From positions 2,562,767-2,626,766 of the forward strand of contig JANVCC010000185.1 of NCBI GenBank assembly GCA_025345505.1: DNA of 64,000 nucleotides, written 5' to 3'. The notes beneath the pieces are model-generated. The model had not been told where the DNA came from. It searched no databases and saw only the letters and a list, made by a program, of their open reading frames with translations. A program made the translations under genes and the position numbers. This document shows positions 47,978 to 59,600 of the stretch, piece by piece; position 1 is the first letter of the stretch, and every line of letters begins with the position of its first letter. Origin of the DNA: Todiramphus chloris collaris. Taxonomy: Eukaryota > Chordata > Aves > Coraciiformes > Alcedinidae.

Positions 47978-48077
47978 NNNNNNNNNNNNNNNNNNNNNNN
48001 NNNNNNNNNNNNNNNNNNNNNNNNNNNNNNNNNNNNNNNNNNNNNNNNNNNNNNNNNNNNNNNNNNNNNNNNNNNNN
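47978..48077. other. assembly gap (100 N)
   Basis: Exactly 100 N, a conventional placeholder size, so the real gap length is unknown. It begins inside the pentamer repeat. Confidence 1.
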
Positions 48078-51000
48078 TGCCCTCCCCATGCCCTGAGCCT
48101 GCAGCAAAGTTTCTGCGGTACTTCCAGGCCTGACTGGGGTCTCCTGCGAGCATCCCTCTGGGCACCATCGCCTTGGGAGCGGGGCAGGGAGAGGCTGCTC
48201 ACAAGGGGACGAGTGCTTGTTGCTGAAGTATTCCAGCTTTTCCTGATAACTCTTTTTTTATCATTGTTCTGACTATATATATATATATAGCCACACGAGT
48301 GGCTCTTCTGACTGGCACACCTGTCAAATGCCAGCTGAAATGAGCAAATGAAGCGTTTGTATCAATTCATTTTTGGCAAATAAGAACCTTGGCTGGGTTT
48401 GTGCCCTGGGCTCCTCAGCCAAGGTTTTCTATGTTGGCGTTTGCTCACTGTGATCTGGGGAGACCATCTTTTACTCCTAAAAGCCTAGATGGAAGAAGAA
48501 GGAACAGTTTATTTGGTGAACTCCTTCAGTGCATGACCACTGACTAGGTAATTGGTAAAACTCTTCAGTATTGGTTCCTGGCATGAAGTCCCTCATCATT
48601 TTCCCTGTTGTCCCTTCTGTCAGGGGCACAGTGTCTGCTGTGGCCACCGAACTGCCACCACCTAACCCCTGAGAACACTGTTTGATTGCCTCGGGCACAC
48701 CAGGGGGGCTGCAGAGCCACAGGACCTTCACCAAACTCCCTTCCCTCATTCTGCAGCTGTGCTTGGTTTGCTTGCAGAAATGACGTCCTTCAGGAGGTTC
48801 TCGACCGCGTCTGTGTGTGTGAGGAGATTGAGATCAGGCTAGGGACAGCTGCTGGCGGAGGGTTCAGCCTCCGACATGATGGGGAAAGGATGAATTGCTC
48901 AGCTCTGACAGCAGTTACTGCTCCTTATTACTTACACTGCAGTATTGCTCAGGATCATTTATCCTCAGCTAACGCACAACAAAATCCTTGTCCAAAGGTC
49001 TTTCCCTCCGTCTCTTTCGATCTGAATAGAAGAGCTTTGTTTTCTAATTATTATTATACAGCTCGATGTGTTTCTAACCCCCTCTGGCTCCGGAGAGGTT
49101 GAAATGCCATTGCTTTCCATGGTGCATCTTGCCTGTCTCTGTGCTCAGCCCCTTTGCTGCCCTGCCAGAGATACTGAACAAGCAGGTTGGAGCCCTCAGG
49201 ACTCAACAGCTCTGTCCATAGCTGCCTGTTTCCCCAGCTCCAGCTTGGAACAGCCTGGATCTCTAATGTACTTTTTCAGTGCTGTTCATCTGAAGAAGCA
49301 GAAAATGATTGTTGTAAAACGCCTAAAGAGAGCTGTGCCGGAGCAGGCAGAACAATAAGCAGCATCTCCCCCATTAGATGGTCCCAGGGGCCCACTGGAT
49401 TATCTGCTCTTTGGTTTCTGTTTCTGCAGCTTGGACTGGGAGTGCACATCCCCCTGCAGTGGGTAAACGTTCACACTTAACAACCTGCTATCACCCAACC
49501 TCTGCCCGCTACAAGAGTTTCTTCCTCACCTCCCGTGGGTTTTCTCTCTGTTCAGGTGAAAGAGGTGTGAAGGCAGCACCCTGCCCGTGGCCAGCGTGGG
49601 CTTTGTGTCTGATGGGTGTTCAGGCTCTGGGGCAGACGAGGGCTCAGGAGTCCTACACAGGCTCCTCAGCTTGTCTCTGCTCCGTGCTTCCAGGAGTGTA
49701 CTTGTAGCTGTAGGAGTGATGGCAAACAGACCTGTCACCAGGATGTGAGAGCCAAAATGTGTCTGAGCAGCAAAGATGGAGAACAGGTTCAGTGTACCTT
49801 CTGATAAATGTACAAGGGGACTTCAGCTGGGCTGGTCACACTGAAATAAATGGGAGCCTCAATTATCCCCTTCCTTAGCAGATCTAAAGCTGGTTTAAAA
49901 GCTGTTGAAAAGAAATTCCATCTTCCCAGTTGCCTGTGCATGAAGGTGTGTGTGTAAATGCCCGTGTGCTTTCTCCTGGCCCTCCTTTAAAGGGGACAAT
50001 GGTCCCAAAAGTCCCCTCCCATTGGAAGGCAAGGGGTTAACTGTAAAAGCACTTGAAAACATGTTTGGAGAGAAAATACACATTTCTGGCCCCCAGAGGG
50101 TACAAATAACCTAAATTTTCCTTTCCTACCTCATGGGAAATCTGGGTAAGTGTTTGTACAAGGAGCTAGTCCGTCATTTAGGGGAATACAGGATTTCCTC
50201 TGGCCAGCACTGCCACTTCCTCTGCCTTGCCCATGTAAGGGCACTCGGACGAAGCAGTGATGGATGAGCACCATATGGAAGGACTCACGCAAAAATATCT
50301 TGCACAAGTAAGGGGCCTGTGGGAAAAAGCAGGGGGCTTGCAAGAGGAGACCTGGGTTTTTCATCCGCTACCTCCCGCTGCTATGGCTTGTTTAAGAAGA
50401 AAAAGGCGAACGGCGGCGGCACACACGGTGACACCCGGAGGAGTCGTTTAGGAAGATCGCGTCTTTGCGTTAGACGTATGTGGCTTTTCTCGTGTCTGCT
50501 TTAAATGTCTCTTGCAGGAGGTGTGTCTGTCTGCTAGGCTGCACCGTGCTGCTTAGGCTCAGTGCTGCTGTTTATACTTGGAGCAAACAGTAGATGTCCT
50601 GTGCCAAGCAGGCTGGATTCCTTGGGTACCTTGCCGTGGCTTTGGGAGCAGGATGTAAAGGGAAGGTGGGTCCAGCTGGAGCAGCTGCTCCAGTGCGAGT
50701 GCTTGAGAAGCTGAGGTTGGGGGCTAGAGAGCAGCAACCAGAGACCTGTGAGCACCACTGGCGTGGCAGCTCTGGATGTGCTTATGGAGTGCCAGCTAGA
50801 GAAGGCTTGGCTTCATAGGGGTCAGGCTACGGGAGTGGGGGGGGTCTGTCCTCGATCCCATCCAGCTGGGTAGCCAGGACAGTTTGTACTTTCTGGCTCT
50901 AGAAAAACCAGCAAGATCTGGAGCAGTGACAGCAAGGTTAAAATACCTATAGGCACCTTCTTCTGCTCTGGTCAAATCCTCTGCTTGAGTCCAAAGGCAG

Positions 51001-52399
51001 GTGTTTGCCTGCTGTCCTCACTGAACCTGAGGTGCTCGGTGCATTCCCAGGACTGTGTGTCTATGAGGGAGTTTGGGAAAACTAATTGGAATCCATGAGG
51101 GATGTGCATGGAAAAAAAAAAGATTTAAAAAAAAAAAGAAGATTAAAAAAGCACTGATGAAACTGAATTCTTGCTCAACGTGAACACTCTTATCCAGACT
51201 TGGGTTGCCTTTCCCATGGGCTCTTCTGCCACACTTCAGATGTACTAAATGGACTGTCTCAGTCTGGCACAAGGACAGTCCCTGCAGCTGAGAACCTGTT
51301 GTTTTCTCTCAAGTTTTCCATTTTCTGGAAGTGAATGGGGAGATGCTTCTTTGGCAGAGCTTGCACTGAACCAGACTCTGTAGCTAATTAATAAACAGTT
51401 CCTCCAGGCAAGATTAGACATTTATCAGCTTCCAAAAAAGTCAGCCTTGCAGATTGCAATAACTGTTGCTCTGTCTGCCCGTGGGGATCCTGGCCTCACT
51501 ATTCCAGGAGAAATTTCATTAGGAGCCATAAAACTACAGGACCAAACACACTGTATTCTCAGAAGAAGGAATACTGCTCTTGTTTTCCTCAGATGATTAG
51601 GAAAGGGAAGTATGTGGCTCTGGCGGGAGTCTGAAATCTGAGGCTCAACAGGACTGTTGGCAGGTCATGCTGCAAAAACTGCCAGAGGATAGCACCCACC
51701 AGCACCCCTGGGTCAGTGGGAAGAGGTTTTGGGAACCTTCCTGCTATTCCATTTAGCAAGGACCCCTGACATGCTGAGTGTCCTCCTTAGAGAGTGCCGT
51801 TGGGTTCTGGCACAGCTCTGTCACCCTTCGCTGGAGAGCAGAAAAGTAGGTCATTGCCTGTGCTCAAGGCTCTTTCTGCTCTGCAAAAATATTTACAGCA
51901 TCTATTTGAATCCTCCCAGTTCTCCATCAGCAACCTCTTCCTGACCTCCACGCCTGGTTCCCAAGTGCTGCATGCGATTTGTTTTGGAGCCTGTTAGTGT
52001 TTCTCTTGCATCCATGCCAAGCTGTGCTGAAGTGTGGAACATCTCATTCATCCTTCTCATGAATAAAAACAGGCAAAGAGCCATGCTGGGTCTGAGCACA
52101 GGTGCCACTGGCCTTGTGTGGCCGGTGACAGGGACAGAGGAACCCTTCCCAGGGCTGTATCGGATCAGGATCCAGAGCTGGATGCTGTGCCCAGCGGCTG
52201 TGTTTGGAAGACATGGTTGGATGTCTCCCCTAGGATTTGCCTGGTCCCTTTTGAACCCACCGGTGCTTTCTGCCTCTGTAAAAGGATGCGACTTCTCTCA
52301 TGCTACTGCTCTTTGTGAAAACATGCTGCTTTCCCTTTGAGCCTCCTGCCCTGTGATTTCCCTGGGCTCCTACAGCTCTTGTGATGTGCTTGCTCCCTG

Positions 52400-53060
52400 G
52401 TCGTCTGCTCTCATTTCACCTGCCTTTCATCATGTCTCTTTCCAGGCTAAAAACTCCTCCTGATCTATTTAGTCCCTCCTTGTACAAAACAGTTTAGAAC
52501 CCCGTAGTTATCTCTGCTGCCCTTCTCTGTGCCGTACCAGCTCTGAAGAGGGGAACTATGTGTGGCTCCACAGAGGGTTTAGCTGCAGCAGAACAGCCTC
52601 TCCTAATGCTGCAGGTTTTGACCACCGCTGACAGCCAGCTGTTGGCTTTTTGCTGTTCTGCTGTGACTCTGGCTCTTTTCTGAGTGCTAATCTGCAGATC
52701 TTCCAGTGCCTGTGCAGGAAGGTGATTCCTCCCCCCCTCCCCCTGCCTTGTTTTTAGATTACTTCACATTTATCGATGCTGATTTTCATCTGACATTTTA
52801 TCATTGGGCCAGTCGGTGCTGCAAGATCCTCCTGCAACTGTTGACAGTCAGGTTTAGGTTTGACCATACTGGCTGATTTGCAGTCATCACCACCACTTCT
52901 GAACCCATGGAATAGCAGAGAGTCTTGTGAGACCCCACAGAAGAGGTTTGCTTCAGTGTTCCTCTTCTGTTTGTCTCCTGTTTTCTAATGCAGGAGACAT
53001 CCCCCACTTTGTCCCATCACATCCTGGTCTGGCAGGAGACAAACCTGCCTCTTGGGGTTT
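52400..53060 (-). mobile_element. ancient CR1/L3-like LINE 3' fragment, antisense
   Basis: Read on the + strand the segment follows the reverse complement of the reptile/amniote CR1 3' region. Landmarks include CCCTTCTCTGTGCC near 52522, the ACTTCACATTTATCGATGCT block near 52762, TTTTCATCTGACATTTTATC near 52783, CCAGTCGGTGCTGCAAGATC near 52809 and GAGACCCCACAGA near 52929. The same order of landmarks is known for CR1 copies in turtles and crocodilians (recalled). Divergence is high, so the copy is old. Boundaries are approximate and the element lies minus relative to KCNT1. Confidence 0.7.
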
Positions 53061-55142
53061 ATTTCTGTAAGTCTTTGTATCCCTGAACAGTGTGAAAAGA
53101 CTCTTTCTCCTCCCACGTCTCTTGCTATTATTTTCTGCTTTCAATAGAAGGGAGTGTTCTGCAGGGGTCTGGAGCGCAGAGAAGTTTCTTCTCCATGCTT
53201 CAGCCCTAGATGCTTGTAGCAGTTTGGGGCTCTGCAGAAGGGAGAATTTCCCCAGCAGTTCATTAGCAACAATTAGCACTTTCCTCATCTTGCAGTCCTT
53301 TTTTTTTTTGGTTTTCTTTTTTTTTTTTCTTTTTTTCCTTCTTCCCTCCTGCCATAAGCCTGAAAAATACTAGATGCTGGCAAATTTGGTAGAGGGTATA
53401 ACGGCTTGGGATGAGCATCACGTGCTGTGGGATACCAGAAACACTCCTGTGAATAACGATTCTGAAGAGTAACAAGCTCTGCCTTGAGAGCATCTCCTTG
53501 CTTACCCTGATGAGAGCTGGAAGGTGTTAACATCGTCCTGCTTGCAACTTGTCATCTACCAAGATGAGGGTTTTGGCTGGTTCCCAGGGTGGAGAAGGTG
53601 ACATTGATTCCAGGTAAGCTCTATGTGGGAGGGGAACCCCCAGGAAAGAAAAAAAAAAGTAGATTGGAGAACAGCAAGAGGGCAAAGGACTTTTAAGCCT
53701 CGTTTAGCTCGAGGTGAGCTTTTCTGTCCCCTGGGCTGGAGGCAGGAGGACCTGCTGCTGCCTGCAGAAGGGTGCACTGGCAGGAGCGAGACTGTGATGG
53801 AGCGCTGGGATTTGTGAGGACTAAGAAGAGTCCTTGTGGGAGAGTTGTAACTCCTCGAGACCCACTTGGCTTCCTGGCCTTCCTTACAATGGCAGCTGCT
53901 GGAGTGGGGACTCGTGGGAGAGCTGAGGGGTGAGCCTGGGCAGCGAGTGGAGCCGCACTGGGGTAAGCGATACCTAATGGCTGGGAGTAGAGGAGTGGCT
54001 GAGGCGTAGAGACTTGCTGCAGTGTCTGTAGGAATTATATTCCCCTTCTTAAGCAGGCAGCAGTAGAGGGTTGGCTACTGGCTCCAGGAACAGAGCCGGG
54101 CAAGTGAATTGCTCTCCTTTTAGTTTAATAATCTGTTTAGGTTTCAGATTCTTCACAGTTGCTTGGCATGAATCACGAGCCTGGTGTTGCCCCTGTGCGC
54201 AGCAGCACCCTGCCATCAGAGGCTGGGTGATTGCCAAGGGGAGTCTGGTGTGCACAGCCTCCCAAATCCCTGGTGGGACTGACCCCCGTGGTGAGGGATT
54301 GTTGCTCACTTACAGCAACATGAATCCTGGTTGCTTGTTTTCTTGAGCACTGGGGGTGATTCTGCTTTTAAATGAACTTGCATGTGCTCCCAGGCCACCC
54401 CACAAACCCAACAGTGTGATAAGGGACAAAAAAAAAAGGTCATGTCCTTGCTGGGGCAGGGCTGGGTGCTCTGGAAAACCTGCTCCTCAGCATACAGCTC
54501 CGACAAGGAAGATGTAGTTTAATGTTGAATCCATAAATAGTCCTGGAGACTGCTGGGTCAGGAATTTCCCGGCAGGGTTAGTGGCTTTGTCTCAGCAGGC
54601 TGAGTGTGTTTTGGATTTGCCCCTCCTTCTGAGGTTGTTTGTGGCTGGGATGCTGGGAAGAGCACTGTGAGTGCTCCTGAACCTGTCCCTGGTGGGAAGG
54701 GTCAGGTTGGATGGGTGGCTGCAGACAGAGCTTGGCTGGACCATCACACCCATCCTGTCCTGAGGTGCAGGTCACTGGTGTAAGTGGTTGCTTCAAGTGG
54801 GGAGTTGAATCTTCACCTCTGGAGGATGGCGAGTGAGCGAGGTCCTGCCAGTCCAGTGAGATCCTGCGGGACCCTTGTCCAAGGTGGTTGGGATGAGGAG
54901 CAGAGCTGTAGCCTTAGGAAAAGCAGGGGTTGGTGTGTTGTGCCGTAAGTGATCATCTGAGCTAATTTACGCTCTATTTGCATATTTACACAATAGACTA
55001 AAGGGGCTGGTTTGTGCTGTTTGGCTCCGAGAGGGAGTATGGAGTCTGCTTGGTGCTGTGGTTGCTCTTGCTGCGGAGATGGGGCTCTGGCAGGGAGTCA
55101 GCACTGGATAGAGAGGTGCCTTGTCCAGGGGGTCCTCCTCTG

Positions 55143-55200
55143 CCCTGGGCACTACCCTGCTCTTCCCTGGGCACTACACTGCTCTTCCCTGGGCACTGAC
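55143..55200. repeat. 22-bp tandem repeat, 2.6 copies
   Basis: Units at 55143-55164 and 55165-55186 differ at one base, followed by a partial third. Each unit begins CCCTGGGCACTA and ends CTGCTCTT. It lies in KCNT1 intron 1. Confidence 0.9.
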
Positions 55201-56597
55201 CGAGAGCTTGTTCATACGCTCCTTGAATTCCTCTTTCTGGTCTTGCGTTGATGGCTCTCCCAGGCAGATGGTGTGCTCAGATCCCCAGTGCTTGGCACGG
55301 GAGGGACCTGTGGGTGACACACTCAGTGCTCACAAAAACAAAAGCCCAGAGATTTCAGCTGTGCTTGGAAGCTGCTGGGATCTGGAGCTGGAGCCCAGGC
55401 TGCACTAGCCACCGCAAAAACTTCCTTCAGCTTTTTCTTTTGGTACTGCTGAGCAGTGCCAAGCAAAGATGAGATAAATGCTTTTTCCTCCCAGGAGGCT
55501 CTTTGGGAGAGGCAGAAACCTGTTTGCTGCCAGAAGCTGGGGGTATGTTTTTTTGAACTGCAGCATTGCCTACAGTGCACTCTTGCTAAAGAATAGAGGT
55601 TTGGGGTTGCTCGGGGTGGCCCTTGCCACGTGCTGCCTTCTGTGCTCCTCACCCCCTCCCCATCACCCCTTCCCCAGCCTGTTCTCATGGTTGTAGCCGT
55701 CTCGCAACCAGAAGGGAAGGACGTGCAATGCCATAAGCACAATAGTGAGTGTTGAACTGGAAACTTGGTGCATGTGTGGAAAGGGCTCCCAAGGCTACAG
55801 GTGTCCCTTCTGTCCCCTCCCCACCATGACACATGCCCGTGCCTCCGGCAGAGGAACTGGGAGTGTGAGCACAGGGGCTGGGTGGCTGGGAAGGCCCAGA
55901 GATCAAGGCAGCATGCTGCAGAGAGAGGTGCATGTCAAGAGGTGAAACCTGGCTGTGTGCTGCTGTCTTGCTTCACCAGTGTGGCAGCCCCAGCCCAGGC
56001 GTGAGGAGAGGGAGCCAGTGCCCTCACCCGCCAGGAACCGAGGGCAGGGTGGATGTGCTTCCCCTCCTTCTGGTCTCCCAGTGGCTTTGCAATCACCAGT
56101 GACACCAGCACGACTTGTTTACTTCTGCTGGACCCTCTCCCCACTCCTCCCCCAGGACTTCCTGGGCCCTCCCTGCAGGATGCTCTTCAGGAAGAGGCTG
56201 GAGGAGCCAGGGCACTGCTTGCCAGTGCCACCCGTGTGCTCCAAGTGCTGCTGTTGGGATCAAAGAAGAGTCAAAGGACTTCTCAGCGGGGCTTTGCCTT
56301 CCGCAGGTTCTGCCCTGTTGTACAAAGCTTACGTGTGTATCAGGCCAGAAGAGAACGTGGAGAAGTGGGGCTGAATTGTTAATACGGGGCTGTCTAATAG
56401 GAAAAAACGTCTCTGGGCCTGGGAAGTACAATTTCGACTTCTATCTTCTAGAAAATATCATTGCCAGCAGGGAGAAGGCTTGTGGAGCTTTGTACTGACT
56501 CACGCTTCCTGTTCCTTTTCAATGTGAAATACACAAAATGCTAATTTTTCCATGAGGCCTGTGGTGCTAAATTGCCTCCGCTTGTTGAAAGCGGAGC

Positions 56598-56656
56598 GAT
56601 GGGTGGATGGATGGATGGGTGGATGGATGGATGGGTGGATGGATGGATGGGTGGAT
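56598..56656. repeat. (GGAT/GGGT)n tetranucleotide repeat
   Basis: About 15 GGAT or GGGT tetramers arranged in a regular higher-order pattern of three GGAT and one GGGT unit. KCNT1 intron 1. Confidence 0.9.
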
Positions 56657-59600
56657 TCGTCACAGGGCTCAGCAGTTCTGTGGAAGTTGGGAACAACAGC
56701 AGCCCCTGACGTGGACAGTCCGACTGTCTGTGGGGTGCAAATTTGGATGCAGGAGTTTGATCTCAGAGACTGAGCTCTTGGCATATTGTGTGGATGTGTG
56801 TGTGTGTTCGCGTGTGTTCTGGGGCTGCTGTACCCACAAACCATGACTTGGGCCAAAGCTGCTCAGACTGTCTGGAAATAATGACTTGGATTGGCCTGTT
56901 CACATCCCTTGGAGCACTTCAAGTCAAAAACTATGAAGCCCATGACCGTCGTACAAGTAAAATGAAGCTGACAAAACAGTGAAGTGAAGTGGAAGGTGGT
57001 TGCTTGTGGACACAGAAGTGTTTGTGAAGTAGAGAAAATGATCTTGTAGGAAATAGGATCTCATCTTTCCCTGATTTCCCTTTTCTGTAACCGAGCTCAG
57101 AGTATTAGTGCCTGGGGCTTCAGTGCCAGTCTTGTTATCTCTTTTTAGCTCCTTTTCATACGTTATCAGAGAGTAACTTTGTGAGTTCATTCGTTCATCC
57201 TTCCTGTCCCCTTGGTTTGATCTGTGGGGTCACCCTCAACAAATGCTCCTTTGATGTGGCTGTTCCCTCAGGATGTGGCCAGGGCAGACTCTGCTCATGT
57301 GACTGGCAGCGTTTGTGCTTCTTGTTGATTATCTTTAAGGCTGGGAGTCTTTCTGATGGCAATGACTTATCATTTGCTCATGGGATTTGTGCTTAGAAAA
57401 TGGAAGAGATATTTTTACTGCTGTGTTTTTTGGAGGAAAGTAGCCTGTGCTTGGCCTGTGTGTGCTGCTCCCCAGCACGGCCCCTCTCAGAAAGCCATTC
57501 TGGTCACACCATGGTGTAGAAGATCCTCCTGTGGCTCTGGACACATTGTCTGGGTTCCAGGACTGCTGATCTCTATGAGTGGCATCAACGAGTCACTGTA
57601 TGACCTGTGGGGAGGGAGAGGAGATGGTGGGATAAGAATCTGGTGCTGTGCCTCTGACAAGCTGAGATGTAGCTGACAGCGATGTTGGCTGGTGCTCACA
57701 GGAGATGAGGAACACACGCTGCTGAGGCGGTGGCAAGAAAGTGGTTCTGTGCCTGAAACGAGCACCCCGACTCCTCCACAGCAACATCTCCGCAGGGAAA
57801 TCCTGCCCTGAAAGCTGCAGAGGTGTGGCTGGTGTCCAGGGAAGGGTGATGCTGAGCCGGGGCATGCAACATGCCTGTGGTGGGACCTACCCCACACACG
57901 TGTTTGCCCACGCGTGTGCAGATCCACGTGTGCATGCTTCCCTGCATGGTCTCTGCCCTGTCCCCTCGCCGGGCTGTGGCACGCTGCCATGCCAGCTTGC
58001 TGCCCCTCCTTGCCGAGAGCACGGTGCCAATGACCGCAGCAGCCGCGTGTCGCCGGCGTGCCACCTTCCTGCCCGGCTCTGGAAACTGAGCGTGTGTCTC
58101 CCCACGCACTGGGGCCATTAGGAGACCCCACAGGGATGTCACTCAGAAACAAAAAAACAACAAGAGAGGGGAGAACAACTGTAACCCGGTAACCGTGAGA
58201 GCTGTGGGAGGAGAAGCAAATAGAAGATAATTGTATGTATTTTAATAAATATAGAAAAAAAGAAAGGGCAGAATTTCCTGTACGGCTTTGTTCATTGGAG
58301 AGGCTCTCAGAGCCTGGTAGCAGCCGAGCTTGTGTTCACTGATGGACCAGGGATGCAGGGCCAGACTCTGCAGCCACAGCTGGTGAAACGCTGTGGCAGG
58401 AAGGAGAGGATGTGGCAGGGTCCTCGCTGTCTGGGACAGCCTGGCTCCAAGTGAGAGGCGTCCCATCCCTTGAGTACAATCTAGACACCATTTCCCTACA
58501 ATGGGTTTGGGCCAGCAAAGAGCAGCTGGAGGCTCCTGCTCCACACAGTGCCCATTTACTGCCCAAAAGGCTGGGTTCTGCCCGGCCATGGTGACAGCCA
58601 GGCTGGCTTTGCCTAACAACAGGTCATGCTGCAGCCCCACGTCTCTGCCAACAGCAAGAGAAAGACAGACTGGTGCCGGGAGGACCTCATGCTTCTGTCT
58701 CCTTTTACAGTGTGGAGTAGTGGGAGAGGAGGAATTTAGACTGTAGGTTATGCAAGAATTTGCCCCAAATGTAGGTTCAGTTGTTTGTGCACCCCAGACC
58801 CTACAAGGAGGAGAGGAAGGGTATTATCTTCAATAATTTTTGGTGCTGAGAGAGGGGGAGTTGTCACTGAGAACTTCAAGCTCCTGACAGTGCCTGGCAG
58901 GTTCGAGCAGTTGTGTCATGCAGGTACCAGAATGCAGGATTATGGGATCTGTTGATGACCCCAGCTGGTTTGGGATTGGTTTGTGACGGGAAGCAGGAGG
59001 ATGCTCTGTGGTTTCTGTTGTGTAGTGTGCAAGGAAGCAGAAGAGGGGCTTGGGTTGTGTCCTTCCTCTTCTTTGACAGATATAGTCAAAAACAATACCA
59101 AAAATCCTAAAATATTTTACATCAAGTTCCCAGCCTGTGGAGTTTCCTCTAAGGCAAAGCTGCCTCTTGGGTGCTGGGAACCTAAACAGCCTCTGACAAG
59201 CTCCTCAGGGCACGTGTGTTGCAGAGCCCGTGGCCACATGCAGCAGAGGCAGATGTGTGGGCTGGCACTGGTCTTCTGCCTGCGTTTCCAGTCTCAGGGG
59301 ATGGTGCTGTTAGCAGCGTAGCTTTCCCATGTGCTCTGGGTGGAAATCCAGCAAGGGAAGAATGGGATTGCAACCAGCCCACGCATGAGAAAGCTTATTG
59401 AAGAAACCCAAGGTTGGTGCAGCCCTGAATCTCCTGGTAGAATGTGCTCCAAGGGGCAGCTGTGGTTGCTGAACCAGGATGGTGATGGACCATGTCTAGC
59501 TGCGGTTTAACGGTAGGAGAGATCAATGGGGAGATCTGGTTTGGCTCATGCTCATTTTGATCCCAGTTCCTGTGTTCCCAGGAGGCTGAGCAATAGGGTG

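Noticed and set aside
46700..48202. 500-aa minus-strand open frame with a hydrophobic Phe-rich C-terminus
   Set aside because: It crosses the N gap, the (CCCTT)n array and the A/G tract; the hydrophobic part is simply the complement of purine repeats.
48686..49102. candidate extra KCNT1 exon near the TTTGCTTGCAG acceptor at 48767-48777
   Set aside because: The acceptor-like site is followed by an open stretch, but the encoded residues match no KCNT1 or other family segment I know and no clear donor follows.
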